A DNA stretch of 64,000 bases from Kaistia sp. 32K (GTDB taxonomy: Bacteria; Pseudomonadota; Alphaproteobacteria; Rhizobiales; Kaistiaceae). Where the stretch lies: positions 2,914,001-2,978,000 of the forward strand of contig NZ_AP024269.1 of the NCBI RefSeq assembly GCF_016629525.1, written 5' to 3'. Position 1 is the first letter of the stretch. Every line of letters starts with the position of its first letter. This document shows, one piece after another, positions 1 to 8,452 of this stretch. A program made the translations under genes and the position numbers. The notes under the pieces were generated by a model that was not told the origin of the DNA, searched no databases, and saw nothing but the letters and a program-made list of their open reading frames with translations.

Positions 1-801
1 GAGCAGTCCGACGAGCCGGTCCGATTCGTCGACGACGGCGGCCGAGATCAGATTGTAGCGCTGGAACAGCCGCGCCGCTTCTTCCTGGTCGTCGGTGGCA
101 TGCACCAGATGGCGCGCCTCGCTGACCAGATCGGCGATCTTCACGGGGCGCTTGGCGCGCAAAAGCTGGTTCAGCGACACCGTGCCGAGCAGGTGATAGC
201 CGGGATCGATGACGAAGACCTCGTGGAACTCCTCCGGGAGATCCTCCGCCTCGCGCATGTAGTCGATCGTCTGACCGACCGTCCAGAACGGCGGCACGGC
301 GATGAACTCGGTCTGCATGCGCCGGCCGGCGCTTTCCTCGGGATAGTCGAGGCCGCGCTTCAGCGCGAGCCGCTCGACCGAGGGGATCTGGGCGAGAATC
401 TCGTCCTGATCGGCCTTGTCGAGGTCTTCCAGAATGTAGACCGCGTCGTCCGAATCGAGTTCGCGCACGCCCTCGGCGACGGTCTCGGACGGCAGCTCCT
501 CCAGAATCTCGACGCGAACCGCCTCGTCGAGCTCGGTCAGGGCGGTGAAGTCGAACGCGTCGCCGAGCAGCTGAATCAGGGCCGGACGCTGATCCGGATC
601 GAGCGCCTCGAGAATCGCGGCGACGTCGGTTTCGTGCAGATCCTCGGTAAGGGCGCGCGCCCGCTCCGCATCGCCCGCCTCGATCGCCGCGCCGAGCGCA
701 TCGAGATAAATCGAGGAAACGTTGTCGTTCTCGTCGCGCAGCGGCGGGATGCCTTCCGCCGGGCGATCGTTGCGTTCGATGGTGGTCATCTCGTCCGACA
801 T
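1..801 (-). CDS. mgtE: Magnesium transporter MgtE, 3' end cut off by window edge
   Basis: The reading frame is open from the ATG at 801 to the window edge, giving the first 267 residues. The N-terminal 150 or so residues are the acidic superhelical MgtE-N domain, with family segments such as 'ALDPDQRPALIQLLGDAFD' and 'RELDSDDAVYILEDLD'. CBS-domain sequence begins near residue 165 ('FIAVPPFWTVGQTIDYMRE', 'EVFVIDPGYHLLGTVSL'). The pore-forming membrane domain would lie beyond the window. The family imports Mg2+ through the inner membrane, and the cytosolic N and CBS domains close the pore when Mg2+ is plentiful. A second ATG lies at 789. I see no known Mg2+ riboswitch in the short upstream stretch. 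Confidence 0.9.
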   Translation of the reverse strand, partial: MSDEMTTIERNDRPAEGIPPLRDENDNVSSIYLDALGAAIEAGDAERARALTEDLHETDVAAILEALDPDQRPALIQLLGDAFDFTALTELDEAVRVEILEELPSETVAEGVRELDSDDAVYILEDLDKADQDEILAQIPSVERLALKRGLDYPEESAGRRMQTEFIAVPPFWTVGQTIDYMREAEDLPEEFHEVFVIDPGYHLLGTVSLNQLLRAKRPVKIADLVSEARHLVHATDDQEEAARLFQRYNLISAAVVDESDRLVGLL

Positions 802-1010
802 GGCCCCTCTGGAACGCTTGCAGGAGATTTAAGGGGAGGTTTCGCGCGAGCTTTAGCGCCCAAGTTTGTTCGGGCAAAGGAAAAACGATGACCGCGCCGG
901 CTTTATCGCAGGATTGCGATCCGGCCCGCCCGAAGCCGGCAAAACCGCGACTGGAGAGAGAACCCGGAGCGGCGCCCTTCCGTTCCAGCCTGAGCCGGAA
1001 ACGAAGGCCA

Positions 1011-1038
1011 GAAACAAAAACAGCGGCCCGAGGGCCGC
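1011..1038 (-). terminator. Rho-independent terminator after tRNA-Leu
   Basis: On the minus strand a 6-bp all-GC stem (1023-1028 with 1033-1038, four-base loop) is followed by a T-rich run TGTTTTTGTTTC. It sits 30 bases past the CCA end of tRNA-Leu and is the natural stop for that single-gene transcript. Confidence 0.75.
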
Positions 1039-1067
1039 CGCTTTGCGAGGATTTTTGTATTTGGGTT

Positions 1068-1152
1068 TGGTGCGGTCGAGAAGACTCGAACTTCCACGCC
1101 TTTCGGCACAGCGACCTCAACGCTGCGCGTCTACCAATTCCGCCACGACCGC
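1068..1152 (-). tRNA. tRNA-Leu (anticodon GAG)
   Basis: The minus strand reads GCGGTCG at the 5' end and CGACCGC-A-CCA at the 3' end, with TTCGAGTC in the T arm and a long variable arm typical of class II tRNAs. The anticodon loop TTGAGGT gives GAG, decoding CTC. CCA is encoded. It stands alone between mgtE and lipB, with its own promoter and terminator. Confidence 0.95.
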
Positions 1153-1188
1153 GAAACCCAAGCCGGTGTGTTGTCCGGCGCGAGGTGG

Positions 1189-1217
1189 GATGTAGCAAAT
1201 GACCTTCGACGAAACAA
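1189..1217 (-). promoter_or_regulatory. Candidate sigma-70 promoter for tRNA-Leu
   Basis: Reading the minus strand, TTGTTT (1212-1217) and TACATC (1189-1194) are separated by exactly 17 bases. The -10 lies about 37 bases before the tRNA 5' end. The boxes are only moderate matches; position is the main support. Confidence 0.45.
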
Positions 1218-1388
1218 GCGGCTTCGAACGTTGTTTGAATTCATCCACAGGCGACGGCATCCGCCCTGCCCGCCTCGGCACGTGAAGTCCGGCCCCCCTT
1301 GCGCTATGAACCCTTGCGCTAGGACCGGATCGACCGACATGAGAACCGACACCACGAAGGACCGGCCGCCGCCGGTCGAGAGAACGCC

Positions 1389-2096
1389 ATGACCCTCCGC
1401 GATGACCTCCATGCCTCGCTGCTGCCGAAGGAAGGCAGCCCGCCCGTCGAATGGGTGATAGAAGAGGCGCCCGTCGATTATCCGGAAGCGGTGGCCGAGA
1501 TGGAATCGCGCGTCGCGGCCATCGCGGCGGGAACGGCGGCGGAGCGGATCTGGCTGGTCGAGCACCCGCCGCTCTATACGGCCGGCACCAGCGCCCATGA
1601 GGAAGACCTGATCGCGCCCGACCGCTTTCCCGTGTTCCAGACCGGTCGCGGCGGCCAATACACCTATCACGGCCCCGGCCAGCGCGTGGCCTATGTCATG
1701 CTCGACCTGAATCGCCGGCGACAGGATCTGCGCCTGTTCGTGGCGACGCTGGAGCAATGGATCATCCAGACGCTGGACGGCTTCAACGTGCGCGGCGAGC
1801 GGCGCGACGACCGCGTCGGCGTCTGGGTCCGCCGGCCTGACAAGGGGCCGAGCACCGAGGACAAGATCGCCGCCATCGGCATCCGCGTGCGGCGCTGGGT
1901 CACGTTCCACGGCATCTCGCTGAACGTCGAGCCGACGCTCGACCATTTCGACGGCATCGTCCCCTGCGGCGTGCACGGCCACGGCGTCACCAGCCTCGCC
2001 GATCTCGGCCGCATTGTCACGATGCCCGAGGTCGACGCCGTGCTGCGGCGCGAATTCGAGGCGCTGTTCGGCGCGACGGAGCGGCGGTCTGACTGA
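1389..2096 (+). CDS. lipB: Octanoyl-[acyl-carrier-protein]:protein N-octanoyltransferase
   Basis: A 235-residue LipB, which moves octanoyl groups from ACP to lipoyl domains of pyruvate and 2-oxoglutarate dehydrogenases and the glycine cleavage H protein, the first step of lipoate synthesis. Family motifs are present: '[10 protein letters not shown]' (58-67), '[13 protein letters not shown]' (87-99), the catalytic Lys159 in '[11 protein letters not shown]', and the acyl-thioester Cys193 in 'FDGIVPCGV'. The ATG at 1389 gives the usual family length. It is a single gene, followed by palindromic repeats rather than an operon partner. Confidence 0.97.
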   Translation: MTLRDDLHASLLPKEGSPPVEWVIEEAPVDYPEAVAEMESRVAAIAAGTAAERIWLVEHPPLYTAGTSAHEEDLIAPDRFPVFQTGRGGQYTYHGPGQRVAYVMLDLNRRRQDLRLFVATLEQWIIQTLDGFNVRGERRDDRVGVWVRRPDKGPSTEDKIAAIGIRVRRWVTFHGISLNVEPTLDHFDGIVPCGVHGHGVTSLADLGRIVTMPEVDAVLRREFEALFGATERRSD

Positions 2097-2130
2097 GGAT
2101 CCGGCAACGTGCCGGGGCCGGCGCCCCTTC

Positions 2131-2280
2131 TTCACCTCTCCCTGAGGGAGAGGTCGGAGCGCAGCTCCGGGTGAGGGTTTAGGGAACCCTCAGAATAAAG
2201 CGGAGACCGCCTGGCGAGGCCGTAAACCCTCACCCGCCGGCCTGCGGCCGTCGACCTCTCCCTCAGGGAGAGGTGAAAGG
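2131..2280. repeat. Large imperfect inverted repeat built from two short palindromes
   Basis: Two copies of a near-perfect palindrome, ACCTCTCCCTGAGGGAGAGGT at 2134-2154 and its mirror at about 2254-2274, flank inner arms GTGAGGGTTTA (2171-2181) and TAAACCCTCAC (2223-2233). The element could fold into a long bulged cruciform or RNA hairpin. It resembles the intergenic palindromic elements common in Hyphomicrobiales genomes and lies between the convergent ends of lipB and the acylphosphatase gene. Confidence 0.7.
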
Positions 2281-2310
2281 CAACGCGTCCCGCTATGCTC
2301 TCCCGACGAA

Positions 2311-2369
2311 GCACCCCTCCCCAAGACCGCCGAGGCGGTCTTGACCCTCCCTCAAGGGGAGGGTTCAAG
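2311..2369. repeat. Second palindromic element beside the acylphosphatase gene
   Basis: An inner palindrome AAGACCGCC-GAG-GCGGTCTT is framed by CCCTCCCC and GGGGAGGG arms. It differs in sequence from the element just before it, so two palindromic families sit side by side in this roughly 300-base gap, which contains no gene. It may help terminate the convergent transcripts. Confidence 0.55.
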
Positions 2370-2392
2370 CAGAGGCTCGCCGATCGCCCTTC

Positions 2393-2674
2393 TCACTCCG
2401 TCGGCAGAACCCGGAACGCCCCGCTCTCCGCGTTGGCGAGGTCCTCGACCTCCACGGCGTCGACGCGGGCGATCCTCGGACCGTCGCCGCAGGCTTCCAG
2501 CATGGCCGCCACATCGGCGACTTCGCCGGAGAACACCGCCTCGACCGCGCCGTCGCGGCGATTGCGGACCCAGCCGGAAAGGCCGCGCGCCACCGCCTCG
2601 TCGGCGACCCAGACCCGGTAGCCGACGCCCTGGACGCGGCCGGAAATCCTCGCATGGACGGTACGGACGACCAT
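2393..2674 (-). CDS. acyP: Acylphosphatase
   Basis: A 93-residue protein of the acylphosphatase fold, which hydrolyses carboxyl-phosphate bonds in small acyl phosphates. The signature 'GRVQGVGYRVWV' near residues 13-24 carries the catalytic Arg, and 'GWVRNRRDGAVEAVFSG' supplies the catalytic Asn. The length is normal. Its ATG overlaps the TGA of the upstream HAD phosphatase gene by one base (TGATG), so the two are very likely translationally coupled. Confidence 0.93.
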   Translation of the reverse strand: MVVRTVHARISGRVQGVGYRVWVADEAVARGLSGWVRNRRDGAVEAVFSGEVADVAAMLEACGDGPRIARVDAVEVEDLANAESGAFRVLPTE

Positions 2675-3360
2675 CAGCCTTCTCCGCGCAGCAACCTCAG
2701 CACGGCCGGCGCCAGATCCGCGACGCTGGGCACGATCGTGTCCGGCGGAAACGTCTCGAACTCCTCCACCGTTCCATAACCCCAGCCGACCGCCGCGACC
2801 TTGATCGCATTCGCCCGCGCGCCCTCGATGTCGTAGCGCCGGTCGCCGATCATGACGCAATGCGAGGGATCGATCCCCTCGACGGCGAGGATATGCGCGA
2901 TTAGCTCCTCCTTCTCGCCGAGGCGGCCGTCGAATTCCGAGCCATGCACCGTCGTGAAGAACGGCGTCAGCTCGAAGTGATCGAGAATCCTCTCGCAGAA
3001 AACACGCGGCTTGGAACTGGCGAGGAACATCCGCACGCCCGATTCCTGGAGAGCGCCCAGCGCTTCCGGGATGCCGCCATAGACGGCGTTCTCAAAGAGG
3101 CCGACCGTGCCGAACCGCTCGCGATAATGGCCGAGCGCCTGCTTGGCGAGGACGACATCGCCGCCGAGCATGGTCGCGAAGCTGCCTTCGAGCGGCGGCC
3201 CGATGGCAGCGCGCAGCGCCAGTTCGTCGGCGGGCGGATGGCCGAGTCGCTCGAGTGCATAGAGGATCGAGGCGCTGATGCCGGGATAGGGATCGGTGAG
3301 CGTGCCGTCGAGATCGACGAGCGCCGTCAGGCTTGGGGCGGTCAGGCTTGGGGCAGTCAT
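2674..3360 (-). CDS. HAD-superfamily hydrolase (phosphoglycolate phosphatase-like)
   Basis: A 228-residue HAD phosphatase. Motif I is 'VDLDGTLTDPY' with both catalytic aspartates, motif II is 'FLASSKPR', and motif IV is 'MIGDRRYDIEGARAN'. An alpha-helical cap lies between motifs I and II, as in the Gph/PGP subfamily. The substrate is not readable from sequence. The N terminus contains an exact five-residue tandem repeat (TAPSL TAPSL) from a 15-base duplication, so the start could be downstream of the ATG used here. It is the first gene of a two-gene unit with the acylphosphatase. Confidence 0.88.
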   Translation of the reverse strand: MTAPSLTAPSLTALVDLDGTLTDPYPGISASILYALERLGHPPADELALRAAIGPPLEGSFATMLGGDVVLAKQALGHYRERFGTVGLFENAVYGGIPEALGALQESGVRMFLASSKPRVFCERILDHFELTPFFTTVHGSEFDGRLGEKEELIAHILAVEGIDPSHCVMIGDRRYDIEGARANAIKVAAVGWGYGTVEEFETFPPDTIVPSVADLAPAVLRLLRGEG

Positions 3361-3565
3361 GGATCGATGCAGTCCGTGCTGAGCGTGGGGGATGCACCCG
3401 GCTTGCGCGTTCCGGCCCGCAGCGTCAAGCGCCCAGCCGCCGCCTTCGCCGGCGCGCCTTCATCAGAACGTCACGCGGTTGCGCGAGGAGGAAAGGAAGG
3501 CGCGCGCCTGATTCGCGCCGGTGTCGCATCGCGGTCCCGCTCGCATTCCGATCGGGCTCGTGCCG

Positions 3566-4771
3566 ATGATCCAGGAGCCGACAAGCCTTGCCGCGGTCCT
3601 CAGCCCCTTCTCCAGCGCAGGCATCGCGATGAGCATCGCCCTCCTGCTCGCCCAGGCCTTCTGCCTCGTCGCCGCCCTCGTCCATTTCGGCAGCATCGCC
3701 ATCGTCACGCTGCGCTGCCGGGCCCGTCCCGACGAGACATCGCCGCTGCATGGCCAGCCGCCGATCACCATCCTGCGCCCCGTCTGCGGCAAGGAACACG
3801 CGATCGAGCGGACGCTCGGCTCCGGCTTCCGGCTCGATTATCCCGATTACGAGCTGGTCTTCTGCGTCGCCAGCCGCTCGGACCCCGTCAATGCCGTGAT
3901 CCGCGATCTGATGGCGCGCTATCCGGAGGTGCCGGCGCGGCTCCTCGTCGGCGACGACCGGATCAGCATCAACCCGAAGCTCAACAATCTCGCCAAGGGC
4001 TGGATCGCGGCGCGGCATGAATGGATCGTCATGGCGGACAGCAACGTGCTGATGCCACCGGACTATCTCGACCGCATGCTGGAACGCTGGGATGCGACGA
4101 CCGGGCTCGTCTGCTCGCCGCCGCTCGGCAGCGAACCGGACAATCTCGGCGCCGAGTTCGAATGCGCCTATCTGAACACCTACCAGGCGCGCTGGCAGCT
4201 CGCCGCCGACGCCGTCGGCCAGGGCTTCGCCCAGGGCAAGTCGATGCTCTGGCGGCGCGAGAACCTCGACCGCCATGGCGGCATCGCCGCGCTCGCCGCC
4301 GATCCGGCCGAGGACGCCGCCGCCACCAAGGCGATCCGCGCCAACGACCAGCGCGTCCGTCTGGTGCGCCATCCCTTCGCGCAGCCGCTCGGCGCCCGCG
4401 CCCTGCAGGCGGTCTGGCGCCGCCAGCTGCGCTGGGCGCGGCTCCGGCGCGTCACCTTCCCGGCCCTGTTCGGCATGGAGCTCGTGCTGGGCGGCCTGCT
4501 GCCGGTGGGGCTGACGGTCCTGCTCGCGATCGAGGGCACGCTTTCCGCCTGGATCCCGCCGCTCCTCGCCTTCGCCTGGTATGGCGCCGAGGCGCTGATG
4601 GCGAGGAGCCTCGGCTGGCACTGCTCGCGCTGGTCACCGCTCGCCTGGGTGCTGCGCGACGCCTCGCTGCCGGCGCTCTGGATCGCCGCCGTCAGCGGCA
4701 GCGGCTTCGAGTGGCGCGGCAACCAGATGAACGTCAAGGAAGACAGCCTGCTGGCGGCCGAGAGCGACTGA
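3566..4771 (+). CDS. Membrane glycosyltransferase, ceramide glucosyltransferase (GT21) type
   Basis: An inverting GT-A glycosyltransferase of about 401 residues. An N-terminal membrane anchor lies near residues 22-48. The catalytic domain shows 'ITILRPVCGKE', 'LDYPDYELVFCV', the DxD-like 'VMADSNVLMP' near 155-164 and 'RRQLRWARLRR', the (Q/R)xxRW motif of GT21. Two or more C-terminal membrane segments follow ('LVLGGLLPVGLTVLLAI', 'WIPPLLAFAWYGAEAL'). The family transfers sugars to ceramide or other membrane lipids; the bacterial homologue HpnI acts on hopanoids, so the acceptor is uncertain. A GTG 45 bases upstream or an ATG at 3629 are other possible starts; none has a good ribosome-binding site. 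Confidence 0.8.
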   Translation: MIQEPTSLAAVLSPFSSAGIAMSIALLLAQAFCLVAALVHFGSIAIVTLRCRARPDETSPLHGQPPITILRPVCGKEHAIERTLGSGFRLDYPDYELVFCVASRSDPVNAVIRDLMARYPEVPARLLVGDDRISINPKLNNLAKGWIAARHEWIVMADSNVLMPPDYLDRMLERWDATTGLVCSPPLGSEPDNLGAEFECAYLNTYQARWQLAADAVGQGFAQGKSMLWRRENLDRHGGIAALAADPAEDAAATKAIRANDQRVRLVRHPFAQPLGARALQAVWRRQLRWARLRRVTFPALFGMELVLGGLLPVGLTVLLAIEGTLSAWIPPLLAFAWYGAEALMARSLGWHCSRWSPLAWVLRDASLPALWIAAVSGSGFEWRGNQMNVKEDSLLAAESD

Positions 4772-4792
4772 GTGGCCCTTCACCTCTCCCTA

Positions 4793-4922
4793 AGCCTCAT
4801 CATGCTGAGGAGGCCCGCAGGGCCGTCTCGAAGCACGCAGGGCGGCCGTGCGATCGATCGGCTGCACTGAGATCGTGCGTCCTTCGAGGCCCGGCTTCGC
4901 CGGGCACCTCAGGATGATGGAA
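4793..4922. repeat. Pair of REP-like palindromic units in inverted orientation
   Basis: One unit lies near 4795-4835 (CCTCATCATGCTGAGGAGG and on to CGTCTCGAAG), and a second lies in the opposite orientation at 4880-4921 (CCTTCGAGGCCCGGCTTC, then CCTCAGGATGATGG). Each has its own internal palindrome. The same family returns at 24.1-24.3 kb. The pair sits between the converging ends of the glycosyltransferase and pccA genes. Confidence 0.75.
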
Positions 4923-4989
4923 ATCGAGCACCGCATGACGGCTGGACTGTGTTGCGCGAAGGTATCGGACTTCCCCTTGTTGGAAGGCC

Positions 4990-7005
4990 TCAGGCGAACT
5001 CCATGATCACCGCGTCGACGGCGAGGCTGTCGCCGGGCTTGGCGGCGATGCGCTCGACCGTCAGGTCGCGGTCGGCGCGGAGCACGTTCTCCATCTTCAT
5101 CGCCTCGACGATCGCCAGCGTCTCGCCCGCCTTGACCTCCTGCCCCTCCTCGACCGCGACCGAGACGACGAGGCCGGGCATCGGGCACAGCAGGAATTTG
5201 GACGTGTCGGCCGGCTTCTTCTCCGGCATCAGCCGGTGCAGCGCCGCGACGCGCGGTGTCATCACCCGCGCCACGACGTCGACGCCGCGATAGAGCAGCC
5301 GCGTGCCGGAAGGCGCCGGCCGCACCTGCACCGTGAAGACCTCGTCGTCGAAGGCGCCCTGCCAGACGGGATCGCCGGGCAGCCAGTTCGACAGGATGGT
5401 GACGGGCTCGTTAGAACCCGGCAGCACCACCTCGACCTCGATCGGAACCTGCACCAGCCCGCCCGGGCTCGACAGCTCGACCGTGGTGCCGCCGATCGCC
5501 ACCACCCAATGCTCGCGCCAATGGCCCGTATGCGGCCCCAGCCGGCCGCTCAGCCGGTCGAGCCGGTCCTTGCGCAGCATTTCCATCGTCAGCGCGACGG
5601 CGGCCAGTCGCGCGAGCGTTGAAGCATCCGGTGTAACGCCCTGGAATCCCTCCGGGAACTCTTCCGCGATAAAGCCGGTCGAGAGCTCTCCCTCGCGCCA
5701 GCGCGGATGCGCCATCAGCGCCGACAGGAACGGCACGTTGTGCTGGATGCCCTCGACGACGAAATCGTCGAGCGCCACGCCCATCGCCTCGATCGCCTCT
5801 TCCCGCGTCGGCGCATGGGTACAGAGCTTGGCGATCATCGGGTCGTAGAACATCGAGATCTCGGAACCCTCGACGACGCCGGTGTCGTTGCGGATGGTGA
5901 TGCCTTCCTGGATCGCCTCGGCCGGCGGCCGGTAGCGCGTCAACCGGCCGATTGAGGGCAGGAAGTTGCGATAGGGATCCTCGGCATAGATGCGGCTCTC
6001 GATCGCCCAGCCTTCGAGCCGGACGTCCTTCTGCGCGATGGCGAGCCGCTCGCCGGCGGCGACGCGGATCATCTGCTCGACGAGATCGATGCCGGTCACG
6101 AGCTCCGTCACTGGATGCTCGACCTGCAGGCGGGTGTTCATCTCGAGGAAGAAGAAGCTCTTGTCCTGGCCGGCGACGAACTCGACGGTTCCGGCCGAAT
6201 CGTAGCCGACCGCTTTCGCCAGCGCGACCGCCTGCTCGCCCATGGCCCTGCGGGTCGCCGGATCGAGCAGCGGCGACGGCGCCTCCTCGATGACCTTCTG
6301 GTTGCGGCGCTGGATCGAGCATTCGCGCTCGCCGAGATAGATCGCGTTGCTGTGCTTGTCGGCGAGCAGCTGGATCTCGATGTGGCGCGGATTGACGATG
6401 AACTTCTCGATGAAGACGCGGTCGTCGCCGAAGGAGGAGCGCGCCTCGGAGCGCGACAGACGGAAGCCCTCGCGTGCCTCGGCGTCGGAATGGGCGATGC
6501 GCATGCCCTTGCCGCCACCGCCGGCCGAGGCCTTGATCATCACCGGATACCCGATCTGGCGGGCGATCGTGACCGCTTCGTCCTCGTCCTCGATGATGCC
6601 GAGATGGCCGGGCACGGTCGAGACATTGGCTGCCGCCGCGACCTTCTTCGAGGCGATCTTGTCGCCCATCGCCTCGATCGCCCTGGCGTTCGGGCCGATG
6701 AAGACGATGCCGTTCGCCACCAGCGCCTCGGCGAAGGCGGCACGTTCCGACAGGAAGCCGTAGCCCGGATGGATCGCGTCGGCGCCCGTCGCCTTGGCGG
6801 CGGCGAGGATCCGGTCGATCAGCAGATAGGACTGCGCCGCCGGCGCCGGACCGATATGCACAGCCTCGTCGGCCATCTCGACATGCAGGGCATCGCGATC
6901 GGCATCCGAGAAGACCGCGACTGTTTCGATCCCCATCCGCCGCGCCGTCTTGATGATGCGGCAGGCGATCTCGCCGCGATTGGCGATCAGGATCTTGTCG
7001 AACAT
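4990..7005 (-). CDS. pccA: Propionyl-CoA carboxylase alpha subunit (biotin carboxylase plus biotin carrier)
   Basis: A 671-residue subunit. The biotin carboxylase domain spans about 1-450, opening 'MFDKILIANRGEIACRII', with the ATP-grasp glycine-rich loop 'KASAGGGGKGMRI' and catalytic 'MNTRLQVEHPVTE'. A BT-type bridging region follows, then a C-terminal biotinyl domain with 'EAMKMEN', the biotinylated lysine at residue 637. With the beta subunit it carboxylates propionyl-CoA to methylmalonyl-CoA; the BT region argues for PCC over MCC, though not decisively. Start 7005 is chosen over a longer frame because GGAG precedes it and the family begins there. pccB lies 2.6 kb away in another operon. 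Confidence 0.92.
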   Translation of the reverse strand: MFDKILIANRGEIACRIIKTARRMGIETVAVFSDADRDALHVEMADEAVHIGPAPAAQSYLLIDRILAAAKATGADAIHPGYGFLSERAAFAEALVANGIVFIGPNARAIEAMGDKIASKKVAAAANVSTVPGHLGIIEDEDEAVTIARQIGYPVMIKASAGGGGKGMRIAHSDAEAREGFRLSRSEARSSFGDDRVFIEKFIVNPRHIEIQLLADKHSNAIYLGERECSIQRRNQKVIEEAPSPLLDPATRRAMGEQAVALAKAVGYDSAGTVEFVAGQDKSFFFLEMNTRLQVEHPVTELVTGIDLVEQMIRVAAGERLAIAQKDVRLEGWAIESRIYAEDPYRNFLPSIGRLTRYRPPAEAIQEGITIRNDTGVVEGSEISMFYDPMIAKLCTHAPTREEAIEAMGVALDDFVVEGIQHNVPFLSALMAHPRWREGELSTGFIAEEFPEGFQGVTPDASTLARLAAVALTMEMLRKDRLDRLSGRLGPHTGHWREHWVVAIGGTTVELSSPGGLVQVPIEVEVVLPGSNEPVTILSNWLPGDPVWQGAFDDEVFTVQVRPAPSGTRLLYRGVDVVARVMTPRVAALHRLMPEKKPADTSKFLLCPMPGLVVSVAVEEGQEVKAGETLAIVEAMKMENVLRADRDLTVERIAAKPGDSLAVDAVIMEFA

Positions 7006-7244
7006 GGGGACTCCTCGGCAGAAAGTGCCATTCGGGACAATAGGATTTCTAAGCCCTCTGCCCTGAAGCGGCAATCAGGACGCGTGGAGAAGCCGCGCCG
7101 GAGCGACACGAACTGCTGTCCCATCCCCTGCCTGCGTCGAACCGCGTCGGACAATCCGTTGACAGGCCAACGTGTTTGGGTGCTGTAACAGCGTCGCGGC
7201 TCCAATGGCCGCCTGAAACCCGTCCCCCTTGCCGCGAGCTCGTG

Positions 7245-8084
7245 ATGGCGCCAGCCGCTCCCCTCGACATCGATCACCTCGACCGCCGGACGAGCGGCCG
7301 CAGCCTGATCATGGGCATCCTCAACGTCACGCCGGACAGTTTTTCCGACGGCGGCGACCATGCGGAGGGGGAAGCGGCGATCGCGCATGCCGAGCTTCTG
7401 GTCGCCGAGGGCGCCGACATCCTCGACATCGGCGGCGAATCGACCCGCCCCGGCGCGGCGGAAGTCGACGCCGAGACGGAGCTCGCCCGCGTCATCCCGC
7501 CGATCCGCGCCATCGCCGCGCGTTTTCCCGCGCTGATCTCGGTCGATACCTACAAGGCCTCGGTCGCGGAAGCGGCGCTCGCCGCCGGCGCAAAGATCAT
7601 CAACGACGTCTGGGGCCTGCAGCGCGAACCGGAGATCGCCCGCGTGGCGGGGGCGCATGGCGCCGCCGTCATCGCCAGCCACTGGGAGCGCGAGACCTAT
7701 TCGCCCGCGACCATTCTCGACGCCATGAAGCGCTTCTTCGACCGGTCGATCGCGCTGGCGCGCGCGGCCGATATTCCCGATCACCGCATCGTCCTCGATC
7801 CCGGCATCGGCTTCGGCAAGGGCATGGCGGAGAACCTTTTGATCCTCGATCGCATCGACGAGATCGTCGCGCTGGGCTTTCCCGTCCTCCTCGGCGTCTC
7901 GCGCAAGCGCTTCATCGGCGAGATCACCGGCCGCGAACCGAAGGAACGCCTCGCCGGCACACTCGCCACCAATGTGCTTGCCGCCGCGAAGGGCGTATCG
8001 ACCTTCCGCGTGCACGACGTCGCCGCCCATCGCGACGCGCTTTCCGTCACCGACGCCATTCTCTCGAGCCGCGAACTCCCATGA
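7245..8084 (+). CDS. folP: Dihydropteroate synthase
   Basis: About 279 residues. It joins p-aminobenzoate to dihydropterin pyrophosphate in folate synthesis and is the sulfonamide target. Motifs in order: 'IMGILNVTPDSFSDGG', 'DIGGESTRPGA', 'ISVDTYKA', 'INDVWGLQ', 'DPGIGFGK', 'GVSRKRFIGEITGR' and 'RVHDV'. The ATG at 7245 is preferred to an upstream TTG at 7176. Its stop overlaps the folB start by four bases (ATGA), beginning a tight folP-folB-folK operon. Confidence 0.97.
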   Translation: MAPAAPLDIDHLDRRTSGRSLIMGILNVTPDSFSDGGDHAEGEAAIAHAELLVAEGADILDIGGESTRPGAAEVDAETELARVIPPIRAIAARFPALISVDTYKASVAEAALAAGAKIINDVWGLQREPEIARVAGAHGAAVIASHWERETYSPATILDAMKRFFDRSIALARAADIPDHRIVLDPGIGFGKGMAENLLILDRIDEIVALGFPVLLGVSRKRFIGEITGREPKERLAGTLATNVLAAAKGVSTFRVHDVAAHRDALSVTDAILSSRELP

Positions 8085-8452
8085 CCGACCGCATCTTCAT
8101 CAACGACCTCCGCTTCTACGGCTACCACGGCGTGTTTCCGGAGGAGGCCGTGCTCGGCCAGCGATTCCGCGTCGACTTGACCTGCGAGCTCGACCTCGCG
8201 GAGGGCGCCCGCAACGACGACCTGACGAAGACCGTCCACTATGGCGAGCTGGCCCAGCTCGTTGAAAAGATCGGCAAGACGCGCCGCTTCAAGCTGATCG
8301 AGGCGCTCGCCGAAGCCATGGCGACCGAGATCTTCGCGACCTATCCGCCGATCGAGAAACTGACGATCCGCATCACCAAGCCGGAGGCCCCCGTGCCTCT
8401 CTCGACCGGCGTCATCGCCGTCGAGATCGAGCGGGAGCGGACGCGTGACTGA
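8081..8452 (+). CDS. folB: Dihydroneopterin aldolase
   Basis: A 123-residue aldolase that splits 7,8-dihydroneopterin to 6-hydroxymethyl-dihydropterin and glycolaldehyde. The family signature 'FYGYHGVFPEEAVLGQRF' carries the conserved Tyr and the catalytic-site Glu, and 'FKLIEALAEAMATEIF' and 'TIRITKPEAPVP' (catalytic Lys) follow. It overlaps folP by four bases and folK by eight, so translational coupling through the whole operon is likely. Confidence 0.95.
   Translation: MTDRIFINDLRFYGYHGVFPEEAVLGQRFRVDLTCELDLAEGARNDDLTKTVHYGELAQLVEKIGKTRRFKLIEALAEAMATEIFATYPPIEKLTIRITKPEAPVPLSTGVIAVEIERERTRD

Noticed and set aside
100..891. 263-codon plus-strand frame at the left edge
   Set aside because: It is the complement of the MgtE frame, which has clear family sequence.
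802..1010. Possible Mg2+ riboswitch upstream of mgtE
   Set aside because: The region lacks any conserved core I know for M-box or related leaders.
1168..1392. 74-codon frame ending at the lipB start
   Set aside because: Composition is unlike a protein (Arg/Pro/His runs), there is no ribosome-binding site and it overlaps the tRNA-Leu promoter region. The ATGA overlap with lipB looks like chance.
3425..4621. 398-codon minus-strand frame opposite the glycosyltransferase
   Set aside because: The plus-strand frame carries the GT21 motifs and membrane helices; this one is its shadow.
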